DNA of 36,272 nucleotides from Chromatiales bacterium (GTDB lineage: Bacteria; Pseudomonadota; Gammaproteobacteria; Chromatiales; Chromatiaceae), in contig JAKSCN010000617.1 of assembly GCA_022360595.1 (NCBI GenBank), positions 1-36,272 on the forward strand. The letters run 5' to 3'. Positions 22,910 through 30,786 of this stretch are shown here, in pieces. The translations under genes and the position numbers were made by a program. The notes beneath the pieces were generated by a model that did no database searches, was not told where the DNA came from, and was given only the letters and a program-made list of their open reading frames with translations. Each line of letters starts with the position of its first letter. Positions within the stretch are counted from its first letter, which is position 1.

Positions 22910-24196
22910 TTGAGCGATATCCCCCTTAGTGCGCTTTTTATCGCACTGATTTTACTTATTCTTCTTTCAGCATTCTTCTCTGGCTCAGAAACGGCGCTCA
23001 TGACGCTTAACCGTTATCGCCTGCGCCATCTCGCCAAAGACAAACACAAGGGTGCTATCCGCGCAGAACGACTGCTTGAACGCCCAGACCGACTGATCGG
23101 CCTGATTCTGCTCGGTAATAACTTTGTCAATATTCTGGCCTCCTCCATTGCCACTATCATCGCCTTGCGTCTGGGTGGGGAAGGCGCCATTGCGGTATCC
23201 ACTTTCTTACTCACCATAGTCATTCTGCTGTTCGCAGAGGTAACGCCGAAAACCCTGGCGGCACTGCACCCGGAGAAACTTGCCTTCCCGGCGTCATTTG
23301 TCTACACGCCGCTGTTAAAAGTCACCTATCCACTGGTCTGGATAATCAATAGCATTGCCAACCGTATTCTCAAATATTTTGGTGTCTCGCCAGAAGATAC
23401 CAACGGGCACAGCCTGAGCCAGGAAGAGCTGCGTACCGTCGTCATGGAAGCTGGCGCACTGATTCCGAAAAAGCACCGCAAGATGCTACTTAGCATTCTC
23501 TATCTGGAAAAGGCGAATGTTGAAGACATTATGATTCCCCGCAACGAGGTGGACGGTATCAATCTGGATGACCCCATAGAGGAGGCGATCCGTCTGCTGC
23601 AGAGCAGCCAATATACACGCCTGCCCGTGTTCGAAGACAATATCGATAACATTATCGGCGTGATTCATACCCGTAAGGCGATGCACGCTTTGACCCATGG
23701 CGAGTTGACCAAAGAGGTGCTGCGGGAGATCTGCGACCTACCCTATTATGTACCGGAAGGCACTCCCCTCAATCTCCAACTGCTCAACTTCCAGCGTGAG
23801 AAAAAGCGCGTTGGCTTGATTGTGGATGAGTACGGAGACTTCCTTGGCCTGGTAACACTCGTTGATCTGTTGGAAGAGATCGTCGGTGAGTTTGTAACCG
23901 ACCCCTCCGACAGCGTACAAGATGTGCAGCCTCAAGATGACGGCAGCTATCTGGTTGCCGGTAGCGCCAATATTAAAGAGTTGGTGCGCACTCTCCACTG
24001 GGAACTCCCTACCGATGGCCCGAGAACCATCAATGGCCTCATCATCGAGTACCTGGAAACTATTCCTGAGCCGGGCACTAGTCTACTCTTGGAAGGGTAT
24101 CCGGTTGAGATCCTACAGACCCAGGACAACACAGTGCGTACCGTCAGAATTCAACCCGACAAGCGACGTGCAACAGTCGATCACGAGACAGATTAA
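22910..24196 (+). CDS. HlyC/CorC (CNNM) family transporter with CBS domains
   Basis: 428 residues. Residues ~1-140 are the CNNM/DUF21 membrane domain with three or four hydrophobic segments (SALFIALILLILLSAFFSGSETALMTLN; IGLILLGNNFVNILASSIATIIAL; STFLLTIVILLFAEVTPKTLA). Two CBS domains follow (~185-325; VEDIMIPRNEVDGINLDD..., IVDEYGDFLGLVTLVDLLEEIVGE), and the CorC_HlyC domain is at the end (~340-420). Similar E. coli proteins are YfjD and YtfL; members are linked to Mg2+/Co2+ or Na+ handling. The start codon is TTG: no ATG occurs in frame after the upstream in-frame stop at 22871-22873, and SDIPLSAL fits the family start. It is divergent from the PilZ-like gene and shows no clear operon partner, although the FHA gene follows on the same strand after 182 nt. 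Confidence 0.92.
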   Translation: MSDIPLSALFIALILLILLSAFFSGSETALMTLNRYRLRHLAKDKHKGAIRAERLLERPDRLIGLILLGNNFVNILASSIATIIALRLGGEGAIAVSTFLLTIVILLFAEVTPKTLAALHPEKLAFPASFVYTPLLKVTYPLVWIINSIANRILKYFGVSPEDTNGHSLSQEELRTVVMEAGALIPKKHRKMLLSILYLEKANVEDIMIPRNEVDGINLDDPIEEAIRLLQSSQYTRLPVFEDNIDNIIGVIHTRKAMHALTHGELTKEVLREICDLPYYVPEGTPLNLQLLNFQREKKRVGLIVDEYGDFLGLVTLVDLLEEIVGEFVTDPSDSVQDVQPQDDGSYLVAGSANIKELVRTLHWELPTDGPRTINGLIIEYLETIPEPGTSLLLEGYPVEILQTQDNTVRTVRIQPDKRRATVDHETD

Positions 24197-24378
24197 ACCC
24201 GTTCGCTTTATTGCATGTTAGGAAAAAAAAGTATATTTTTTAGGGATACATAAATACCATTTTTTGTAATCGCAACATAGGTGTAATAGATCTATAGTTG
24301 CTATACAGGGAGGTAAGGGGCAGCAAATAATAAAGCTGCGTAGGGAATCGCACAGCTAAAAAACCAGATGGGTTGGTA

Positions 24379-25047
24379 ATGGCAAAACTAACACTGTTCT
24401 ACAAGGGTCGCTCTGTCGATAGTTATCCATTAACTAAGAAATACACCTCTATCGGCCGCCGTAAAGATTGTGACATCATCATTGACAGTTCAGCTCTGGC
24501 GGACAAGCAAGCGGTCATCACGCAACTGAACGATAGCTTTCAAATCATTGGGTTTAACCCCACCAAGCCATTGATCATCAACCATGAGCGCAAAGATAAC
24601 CACACACTGACCCATGGTGATGTGCTGCAGTTAGGCCCCTACTCACTGACCTATACCGAAAGCACACCCAGCCTGGATTTTATCGATCAGCCTGTTGATC
24701 TCCCTCCACCACCCCCAAAGTCCAACGATAAACTGGCCGAACTGGTCGGCTCTCTGGATGTATTGCCACAGAGTTGCCTGCAGATCATCAACGGCGAACA
24801 CCTGGGTAAAACCATCCCCTTGCAGCGCTCCCTGCTTCGCCTGGGGCTATCCGGTGAGCAGTGCGCCGTTATTGCTCATCGCAGCGATGGTTACTACTTA
24901 ACTCATCTGGAGGGTGATGGCTCACCTCTGGTCAACGGTGAAGAGATTGCCGACAGGAGTGTCATGCTCAGCGATGGCAATATTATTCAAATTGGCGATA
25001 TTCAGATGCGTTTCTATGAAGAAACCAAACAAACTGCCGCTATCTAG
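24379..25047 (+). CDS. Tandem FHA-like domain protein
   Basis: 222 residues from ATG 24379 (a TTG lies two codons upstream). Two forkhead-associated-like halves are visible. The first (~1-93) has GRRKDCDIIID, the glycine-arginine turn of FHA domains, but the SxxH motif that completes phosphothreonine binding is missing (ADKQAVI in its place). A short Pro-rich linker (107-114, VDLPPPPP) follows. The second half (~131-213) has LVNGEEIADRSVMLSDGNIIQIGDIQMRFY, the conserved NG and C-terminal strands, again with no clear pThr-binding Arg-Ser pair. It probably mediates protein-protein contacts, and binding to phosphothreonine is doubtful. A PilZ gene follows after 45 nt on the same strand and is probably co-transcribed. 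Confidence 0.75.
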   Translation: MAKLTLFYKGRSVDSYPLTKKYTSIGRRKDCDIIIDSSALADKQAVITQLNDSFQIIGFNPTKPLIINHERKDNHTLTHGDVLQLGPYSLTYTESTPSLDFIDQPVDLPPPPPKSNDKLAELVGSLDVLPQSCLQIINGEHLGKTIPLQRSLLRLGLSGEQCAVIAHRSDGYYLTHLEGDGSPLVNGEEIADRSVMLSDGNIIQIGDIQMRFYEETKQTAAI

Positions 25048-25092
25048 TAAAGTCACACATACAGCAAGCTTTATCATCCACTAGGGGAACCC

Positions 25093-25449
25093 ATGACGAC
25101 CGAACGCCGAAAATTCCACCGCATTCTCTTCGACGCACCTGTCATGATTAATCAACAGAGCGAACTGCAATCAACCGTCGTCGATATTTCACTCAATGGG
25201 GTGCTCATACAAACCATTGAGGAGTGGCAGTGTAAACCTGGCGATGCGGCGGAGATAAGTATCTTCCTCGATGCAGAGCAAGCCACCACGATAACAATGC
25301 GCGTAAATGTAGCCCACATCGACAACGGCCGTGTTGGACTACGCTGCAAGGATATAGACATGGAGAGCATTGCCCATCTACGCAGGCTGGTTGAACTCAA
25401 CCTGGGTGACGCCGAGCTTCTGGAGCGCGAACTGGAAGCGTTGGGTTAG
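25093..25449 (+). CDS. PilZ-domain c-di-GMP receptor protein
   Basis: 118 residues, a stand-alone PilZ domain. Both c-di-GMP signatures are present: RRKFHR at residues 5-10 (R-x-x-x-R) and DISLNG at ~33-38 (D/N-x-S-x-x-G). The following strands (VLIQTIEEWQCKPGDAAEISIFLD and VAHIDNGRVGLRCKDIDMES) match the usual barrel, and a helix (HLRRLVELNLGDAELLERELEAL) closes the protein. It should bind c-di-GMP in the cytoplasm and change shape to act on a partner. It follows the FHA-like gene by 45 nt. AGGGGAACCC precedes the ATG, which is a usable ribosome binding site. The TAG stop is part of a perfect palindrome. The output cannot be predicted from sequence. Confidence 0.92.
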   Translation: MTTERRKFHRILFDAPVMINQQSELQSTVVDISLNGVLIQTIEEWQCKPGDAAEISIFLDAEQATTITMRVNVAHIDNGRVGLRCKDIDMESIAHLRRLVELNLGDAELLERELEALG

Positions 25450-25468
25450 GGCCTGTTAACAGGCCCTA
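25447..25468. terminator. Perfect 22-bp palindrome between convergent genes (gene-end motif copy 3)
   Basis: The half-site TAGGGCCTGTT is followed directly by its reverse complement AACAGGCCCTA. It begins at the stop codon of the PilZ gene and ends 6 nt before the stop of radA on the other strand. It could form an 11-bp stem without loop, or more realistically a 9-bp stem with a 4-nt loop, in RNA of either strand and act as a bidirectional terminator, though there is no long T-tract. Confidence 0.55.
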
Positions 25469-25474
25469 TACTGA

Positions 25475-26860
25475 TCAGATCTGATCCAGGATATCGGGCA
25501 GCCGATCCACAACGATCAGCTCCATGCCGGGTACACCCCCTTTGGGCGCATTTTTCTGCGGCACAATGGCACGTTTGAAACCGTGCTTGGAAACTTCGCG
25601 CAACCGCTCCTGACCATTGGGAACCGGACGTATCTCCCCTGCCAATCCCACTTCACCAAAAACAGCCAGATCCCTGGGCAACGGGCGATCACGAAAACTG
25701 GAGAGCACCGCCATCAATACCGCTAAATCGGCGGCAGTCTCGGTAATGCGCACCCCGCCGACCACATTCACATAGACATCCTGATCAAACATGGCAATAC
25801 CACAATGACGATGCAGCACCGCTAACAGCATCGACAGGCGATTCTGCTCCAACCCCAGGGTGACGCGACGCGGATTGGCCAGCGGGCTATCATCCACCAA
25901 GGCTTGCACCTCGACCAGTAGAGGACGGCTTCCTTCGCGGGTGATCAGAATCGAGCTGCCCGGCACCTCCTCTTCATGGCGAGATAGGAAAATCGCCGAT
26001 GGATTGCTCACTTCACGAACACCCTTGTCCGTCATGGCGAAGACGCCCAGTTCATTAACAGCGCCAAAGCGGTTTTTGATGGTGCGGATCAGACGAAATT
26101 GAGAACCGGCCTCACCCTCAAAATAGAGCACGGTATCCACCATGTGCTCCAACACCCGGGGCCCTGCCAACGCCCCCTCTTTGGTAACGTGACCAACCAG
26201 AAAGACCGCTGTACCGGTCTGTTTGGCAAAGCGAACCAACTGGGCCGCGGACTCGCGTACCTGAGCAACCGAGCCTGGTGCTGACTGAAGCTGCTCGGTG
26301 TAAACGGTTTGAATGGAATCAACCACCATCACCGCGGGCCTCTCCTCTTCGGCCACAGCCAGCATCCGCTCCACCCCGGTTTCGGCCAGTAGCCTCACTT
26401 GATCGCCATCCAGCCCCAAACGTTGAGCGCGCAGGCTGATCTGGCCCGGAGACTCTTCACCACTCACATAGAGGGTTTTCATCCGAACTGAAAGCTCAGC
26501 CAACGCCTGAATCAGTAGCGTCGATTTACCAATACCGGGATCGCCACCAATCAACACAATCGAGCCACGCACTAAGCCGCCACCCAGGACACGATCTAGT
26601 TCACCAATACCCGTTGGCTCACCACGGGTCTCTTCCGCTTTGACCTCAGAAAGGATCTGAACCCGGTTCTGATCGGCAGCACCGGCATAGCCGGCAAAAC
26701 GGGGGTTACGCGATGTGGTCGGCGCCACCCGTGACTCTTCCAACGTATTCCAGGCTTGGCAGTCAGGACACTGCCCCGACCATTTGGGAAACTGGCCACC
26801 GCATGCGGTGCAGCTATAGAGGGACTTTCCCCCCTTTTTATTGGTTGCAGTTCGACTCAT
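25475..26860 (-). CDS. radA: DNA repair protein RadA
   Basis: 461 residues from the second ATG (26860), chosen for a GGA 6 nt upstream; the first ATG at 26866 would add two residues. A C4 zinc finger opens the protein (C17, C20, C31, C34; CTACGGQFPKWSGQCPDC). The RecA-like ATPase core has Walker A GGDPGIGKST (105-114) and the RadA-specific KNRFG motif (262-266), and the C-terminus is a Lon-protease-like domain (LANPRRVTLGLEQNRLSMLLAVLHRHCG). RadA, also called Sms, processes branch intermediates of recombination and migrates D-loops with RecA. The gene lies 18-24 nt downstream of dnaB on the same strand, so they are probably transcribed together, and ends at the palindrome. Confidence 0.96.
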   Translation of the reverse strand: MSRTATNKKGGKSLYSCTACGGQFPKWSGQCPDCQAWNTLEESRVAPTTSRNPRFAGYAGAADQNRVQILSEVKAEETRGEPTGIGELDRVLGGGLVRGSIVLIGGDPGIGKSTLLIQALAELSVRMKTLYVSGEESPGQISLRAQRLGLDGDQVRLLAETGVERMLAVAEEERPAVMVVDSIQTVYTEQLQSAPGSVAQVRESAAQLVRFAKQTGTAVFLVGHVTKEGALAGPRVLEHMVDTVLYFEGEAGSQFRLIRTIKNRFGAVNELGVFAMTDKGVREVSNPSAIFLSRHEEEVPGSSILITREGSRPLLVEVQALVDDSPLANPRRVTLGLEQNRLSMLLAVLHRHCGIAMFDQDVYVNVVGGVRITETAADLAVLMAVLSSFRDRPLPRDLAVFGEVGLAGEIRPVPNGQERLREVSKHGFKRAIVPQKNAPKGGVPGMELIVVDRLPDILDQI

Positions 26861-26884
26861 CGGCATTCCAGTTGCACATCAGGC

Positions 26885-28285
26885 TCAGTAGTCATCCTGA
26901 TAGACATCATCGATAAAGTTTTCGAATTTGGTAAATTGCCCCAGGAATGTGAGGCGAACAGTACCGATTGGACCGTTACGTTGTTTACCGATAATGATCT
27001 CGGCTATGCCCTTATCGGTAGTGTCTTCGTTATAGACCTCATCCCGGTAAATAAACATGACAATATCGGCATCCTGCTCAATCGCCCCAGATTCACGCAG
27101 ATCCGACATAATCGGCCGTTTATTGGTGCGTTGTTCCAGACTGCGGTTAAGCTGGGAGAGCGCAATGACCGGCACGTTCAGCTCTTTAGCCAGCGCTTTC
27201 AGACCACGGGAGATAGCGGAGATCTCATTGGTGCGGTTTTCGGCATGACCCGGCGACTGCATCAGTTGCAGATAGTCGATCATAATCAGACCCAATTCGC
27301 CGTGTTCGCGCATTAAGCGGCGGGAACGGGCGCGCACCTCGGTCGGTGTCATCGCAGGCGTATCGTCGATAAAGAACTTGGCCTCTGCCAGAATACTCAC
27401 TGCTGAGGTGAGTCGCGGCCACTCATCATCCTCCAGTTTACCGGTGCGAATACGGTGCTGATCGATACGCCCAAGGGAGGACATCATACGCATCGCCAGC
27501 TGCTCACCCGGCATCTCCATACTGAACACCGCCACCGGCTTTCCACTGTTGATCGCAACGTTTTCGCACAGGTTCATTGCAAAGGTGGTTTTTCCCATCG
27601 AGGGGCGACCGGCAACAATGACCAGATCGGATGGCTGTAATCCAGAGGTCATGCCGTCCAAATCGGTAAAGCCGGTGGTCAAACCTGTGATCGGCTCGTC
27701 CTGCTCAAACAGAGTCTCGATCTTATCCACCGCCTTGGTCAACAGCGTTTTGATTCCGACAAAACCACCCTTGCCGCGCGAACCCTGCTCCGCAATCTCA
27801 AACACCTTCTGCTCGGCCTCGTCGAGCAATTGAGCGCTGTCGCGCCCTTCTGGCTGAAATCCACTGTTGGCGATATCCGTCCCAACATGAATCAGTTGGC
27901 GCATGACCGAGTGCTCACGCACAATATCGGCGTAGGCCTTGATATTGGCCGCACTCGGTGTGTCTTTGGCCAAGCTGCCGAGATAGGCAAGCCCACCCGC
28001 CTCATCCAGTTGGGCATGCCGCTCCAGCTCCTCAGAGAGCGTGATCACATCATAGGGACGCCCCTTCTCCGCCAACGCCTCCACCGAGCGGAAGATCAGG
28101 CGGTGCTCGCGACGGTAGAAATCATCCTCGCACACACGGTCGGCAATCTGATCCCATGCGCTGTTATCCAGCATCAAGCCTCCCAGTACCGACTGCTCCG
28201 CCTGAATCGAATGGGGTGGCACCTTCAGGCTGTCGGTAGCGCCGGCGTCTTCTGGCGCAGTAACGGGAATGGCTGTCTCTTGCAT
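26885..28285 (-). CDS. dnaB: Replicative DNA helicase DnaB
   Basis: 466 residues, normal for DnaB. The N-terminal domain (~20-125) begins KVPPHSIQAEQSVLGGLMLD, followed by the linker helix and the RecA-like helicase domain from ~190. Walker A is GRPSMGKT (226-233) and the DnaB motifs GLIMIDYLQLM, SRGLKALAKELNVPVIALSQLNRSLEQR and DLRESGAIEQDADIVMFIYRDE are all intact. It unwinds the replication fork as a hexamer. The 114-nt gap before it contains the strong terminator that ends the rpsF-rplI operon, so dnaB should have its own promoter there or accept read-through. The AT-poor sequence before the start has no good Shine-Dalgarno. No intein interrupts the gene. Confidence 0.97.
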   Translation of the reverse strand: MQETAIPVTAPEDAGATDSLKVPPHSIQAEQSVLGGLMLDNSAWDQIADRVCEDDFYRREHRLIFRSVEALAEKGRPYDVITLSEELERHAQLDEAGGLAYLGSLAKDTPSAANIKAYADIVREHSVMRQLIHVGTDIANSGFQPEGRDSAQLLDEAEQKVFEIAEQGSRGKGGFVGIKTLLTKAVDKIETLFEQDEPITGLTTGFTDLDGMTSGLQPSDLVIVAGRPSMGKTTFAMNLCENVAINSGKPVAVFSMEMPGEQLAMRMMSSLGRIDQHRIRTGKLEDDEWPRLTSAVSILAEAKFFIDDTPAMTPTEVRARSRRLMREHGELGLIMIDYLQLMQSPGHAENRTNEISAISRGLKALAKELNVPVIALSQLNRSLEQRTNKRPIMSDLRESGAIEQDADIVMFIYRDEVYNEDTTDKGIAEIIIGKQRNGPIGTVRLTFLGQFTKFENFIDDVYQDDY

Positions 28286-28338
28286 GGTGATCTACGGTAA
28301 ATGAATGAGTATGGAATTTAGCATAAAAAAGCCGCCAC

Positions 28339-28373
28339 AAAAAAACCGCTGGGCTCTCAACAGAACCCAGCGG
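28339..28373 (-). terminator. Rho-independent terminator after rplI
   Basis: On the minus strand an exact 8-bp stem CCGCTGGG/CCCAGCGG (28373-28366 and 28353-28346) with a 12-nt loop is followed by seven T (28345-28339). It begins 27 nt after the rplI stop and separates the rpsF-rpsR-DUF2232-rplI operon from dnaB. Confidence 0.9.
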
Positions 28374-28399
28374 CTTCTGACCTACGGTTATTGTGAAAC

Positions 28400-28852
28400 T
28401 TATTCAGTTTCAGCAACAACAGTCAGCTTCAGTACGGCATCAACGTCGGTGTGCAGGTGCAGATTGACTTCGAACTCACCGGTAGTGTGGAATGGGCCGG
28501 AAGGCAGACGCACTTCGCGTTTTTCCAGTTCAACACCCGCTTCAGTGGCTGCAGCGGCGATATCGGCAGTACCGACAGAACCGAACAGACGACCTTCATC
28601 ACCAGCCTTACGAGCGATGCTGACAGTCAGTGCTTCCAGCTTGGCTTTACGCGCTTCAGCAGCAGCCAGTGCTTCTGCAGCCTGTTTTTCCAGCTCTGCA
28701 CGACGTGCTTCAAACTCGGCAACATTCTCTTTGGTAGCCGGAACAGCTTTACCTGATGGAATCAGGAAATTGCGGCCGTAACCGGGACGTACCTTGACCT
28801 GGTCACCCAAGGTACCCAGGTTTTCAACTTTTTCTAACAGAATAACTTCCAT
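28400..28852 (-). CDS. rplI: Large-subunit ribosomal protein bL9
   Basis: 150 residues, the normal length of bL9. The N-domain starts MEVILLEKVENLGTLGDQVKVRPGYGRNFLIPSGKAVPAT, the highly conserved signature. The long connecting helix (~40-75, rich in Ala and Glu) and the C-terminal domain (LFGSVGTADIAAAATEAGVELEKREVRLP) follow. bL9 binds 23S rRNA near the L1 stalk and limits frameshifting. It is the last gene of the rpsF operon, 39 nt after the DUF2232 gene, and is followed by the terminator at 28339-28373. Confidence 0.98.
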   Translation of the reverse strand: MEVILLEKVENLGTLGDQVKVRPGYGRNFLIPSGKAVPATKENVAEFEARRAELEKQAAEALAAAEARKAKLEALTVSIARKAGDEGRLFGSVGTADIAAAATEAGVELEKREVRLPSGPFHTTGEFEVNLHLHTDVDAVLKLTVVAETE

Positions 28853-28891
28853 CGTTATTACCCCTGTACAGGTATTAAATCTTCAGCGTAT

Positions 28892-29806
28892 CTAGGCGGA
28901 ATTTTTATTCCCAGCCAGACGCGCCCTAAAATCAAACCAGGCATCTGCAAATCCTGCTGAGGCTAACACCATCACCATGTGCGGCATAGCAAAAATCAGC
29001 AGCAGGTAGATACCTATCAGCCATCCGTTGTTGACACCCAGTAGACCCAGCGCACCATGCGCCAATGCCAAACCTTGCAGAAACCAACCAGCGATCAACG
29101 CCATCATCAAGGCATCGGCCAGCGCACCGGCACCACCGCTCAGCAGCAATCTGGCAACCACAACGACCAATGTCGCCAATGCCAGCACCCTGCTCAACCG
29201 CAACTGGTGGAACTCCTGCTTGAAGCCCCCCGGGTTATAGAGCATCGCCTGCCACCAGCGGGCCAACAGCAGCCCCGCCAGCGACTGCAGAAGAATACCC
29301 GCGGCAAGAATACCCGGCATCCACTGCGCCATGGTTGTTACCAAGGTTTCCTGCTGAGCAGGTTCAAGCATTTTGGCCTCAATCAAGGCCTCGCTGAACG
29401 GCTCCAGCAGAGGACGCCAGTCGCTGATCAGATCATCGGTCAGTGCAAACTGCACCAAGATCGCAATCACCGCCATCGCAATGCCACCTTGAATCGCAAT
29501 CGCTAATGATCGACTGGTTCTCAGCAGCAACGCCAGAACGACGACTGGCAACCACATCAGAAGCACAAACCCAACTGCGTGGAGAAGTACTCCCAAGATC
29601 AACTGTGCGAGTAGACCGCAAGCGACACCGGCCAATACCAGTACCGTTGCGCTGTCCTTCCAGCCCAAACGCAGAGTTACCAACGCTATCGCGGCTGCAC
29701 TCAGAATGCTGGCCGGCGGAAACATCAACGAAAGCATAGCCAGGACCGTGACTATCATCACCGCCTGGGACTTACCCCGCATTACCGCAGACGCCAAAAA
29801 ACGCAT
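28892..29806 (-). CDS. DUF2232 (YybS-like) integral membrane protein
   Basis: 304 residues, very hydrophobic, with about eight transmembrane helices. The sequence fits the DUF2232/YybS family, which is distantly similar to substrate-binding subunits of ECF-type transporters and is encoded between rpsR and rplI in many gammaproteobacteria including Pseudomonas. The function is unknown. Here it lies 71 nt after rpsR and 39 nt before rplI on the same strand, so it is made with ribosomal proteins. The first residues (RFLASAVMRGKSQAVMIVTVLAML) resemble family starts. Family assignment rests on position, length and membrane pattern more than on strict motifs. Confidence 0.85.
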   Translation of the reverse strand: MRFLASAVMRGKSQAVMIVTVLAMLSLMFPPASILSAAAIALVTLRLGWKDSATVLVLAGVACGLLAQLILGVLLHAVGFVLLMWLPVVVLALLLRTSRSLAIAIQGGIAMAVIAILVQFALTDDLISDWRPLLEPFSEALIEAKMLEPAQQETLVTTMAQWMPGILAAGILLQSLAGLLLARWWQAMLYNPGGFKQEFHQLRLSRVLALATLVVVVARLLLSGGAGALADALMMALIAGWFLQGLALAHGALGLLGVNNGWLIGIYLLLIFAMPHMVMVLASAGFADAWFDFRARLAGNKNSA

Positions 29807-29877
29807 CTTTATTTAGAGGACTCGCAGTGTCAAACAACGTCCAGAGTCTTTACACGGACTCCAGACTACCAACAGTC

Positions 29878-30102
29878 TTAGTGGCTGTCGGTGTACGGCA
29901 GCAACGCCAGGTAACGAGCGCGTTTGATCGCCTCGGAAAGCTGACGCTGATATTTCGCTTTAGTACCTGTAATACGGCTAGGTACGATTTTCCCGGTTTC
30001 ACTGATGTAGGCCTTCAGCAAGTTCAGATCTTTGTAATCGATCTCAGTGATGCCTTCAGCAGTAAAACGGCAGTATCTTCTACGACGAAAATAACGTGAC
30101 AT
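29878..30102 (-). CDS. rpsR: Small-subunit ribosomal protein bS18
   Basis: 74 residues, the normal bS18 length. The sequence MSRYFRRRRYCRF...IDYKDLNLLKAYISETGKIVPSRITGTKAKYQRQLSEAIKRARYLALLPY contains the conserved RRKYCRF-type start and the SRITGT motif. bS18 pairs with bS6 on the 30S platform. It is 51 nt after rpsF. No priB gene lies between the two, unlike the enterobacterial operon and like Pseudomonas. GAGG lies ~10 nt before the ATG. Confidence 0.98.
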   Translation of the reverse strand: MSRYFRRRRYCRFTAEGITEIDYKDLNLLKAYISETGKIVPSRITGTKAKYQRQLSEAIKRARYLALLPYTDSH

Positions 30103-30153
30103 TGTTTTTTTACCTCAATTCAATTTAGCTCAGGTGACAGGTCACTGAGAAAC

Positions 30154-30528
30154 TTACTCTTCGCCTTTAGACTCAGATTCGTTGCTAGCTGGACGTGAGT
30201 CTTCTTTGTCATCAGACTTGACCAGCGGTGATGCTTCAGTGACGGCCTGTTTGCGTTTCAGAACCATGTTACGCAGAACTGCATCGTTGAAACGGAAGCT
30301 GCTTTCCAGCTCTTCCAACGCTTCGCCTGTACACTCGATGTTCATCAGAACGTAGTGCGCTTTAGGCAGTTTTTGAATTGGATATGCCAGTTGACGGCGG
30401 CCCCAGTCTTCCAGGCGGTGGATCGCACCACCTTTGGTTTCGATGATTGAACGGTAACGCTCAATCATGCTGGGCACCTGCTCACTCTGATCCGGGTGGA
30501 CCAGAAAAACTACTTCATAGTGTCGCAT
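30154..30528 (-). CDS. rpsF: Small-subunit ribosomal protein bS6
   Basis: 124 residues from ATG 30528, which has AGGGG 6 nt upstream and gives the family start MRHYEVVFLVHPDQSEQV. The open frame extends 12 codons further but that part overlaps the leader element. Conserved blocks are RLEDWGRRQLAYPIQKLPKAHYVLMNIE and RFNDAVLRNMVLKR. The C-terminal tail (from ~100) is acidic and Ser-rich, ending SESKGEE, like the E. coli tail that is glutamylated by RimK. bS6 with bS18 binds 16S rRNA and probably its own leader (30554-30575). It is the first gene of the operon. Confidence 0.98.
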   Translation of the reverse strand: MRHYEVVFLVHPDQSEQVPSMIERYRSIIETKGGAIHRLEDWGRRQLAYPIQKLPKAHYVLMNIECTGEALEELESSFRFNDAVLRNMVLKRKQAVTEASPLVKSDDKEDSRPASNESESKGEE

Positions 30529-30553
30529 TTTATCCCCTTTCGGATTAGTGACA

Positions 30554-30575
30554 GCCTCCCGCAATGCATGCGGTG
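30554..30575 (-). promoter_or_regulatory. S6:S18-binding leader motif upstream of rpsF
   Basis: On the minus strand the leader reads CACCG-CATGCATTG-CGGGAGGC. CCGCA pairs with TGCGG and is followed by GGA, giving the CACCG and GGA elements known from rpsF leaders, which mimic the S6:S18 site on 16S rRNA. Excess S6:S18 binding here is known to repress translation of the operon. It lies 26-47 nt before the rpsF ATG. Confidence 0.7.
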
Positions 30576-30624
30576 AAGCAAGGGTTAAGGCACGGAGTCG
30601 CCTCCATACCCAGGAAAGCCGGGC

Positions 30625-30653
30625 ATTTTACCGTCCAATCGCTTCTGCTGCAA
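30625..30653 (-). promoter_or_regulatory. Candidate promoter of the rpsF operon
   Basis: On the minus strand TTGCAG (30653-30648), a 17-nt spacer and TAAAAT (30630-30625). Transcription from ~30617 would give a leader of about 90 nt that contains the S6:S18 motif. Confidence 0.45.
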
Positions 30654-30786
30654 TGCCAAAAATGACTTTCATTCCAGGCAGTTGTCCGACTCGGCAAGCG
30701 AGAAGAAAGTGCCGTTTGGCGCTGGCCGGCACCTCGGGATACACTCCCATCTATCCCAACTCCCTGAATTCAGCGCACAATACCCC

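Noticed and set aside
24325..24382. A c-di-GMP-I riboswitch-like string (CGCACAGCTAAAAAACC) before the FHA gene
   Set aside because: It looks like the opening of the GEMM motif, but the GACGCAAAGCC core and second helix are absent and the coding sequence begins almost at once.
29807..30153. A missing priB gene as a deletion in the rpsF operon
   Set aside because: The rpsF-rpsR spacing is short and intact, and Pseudomonas-type operons also lack priB, so this is normal and not a loss event.
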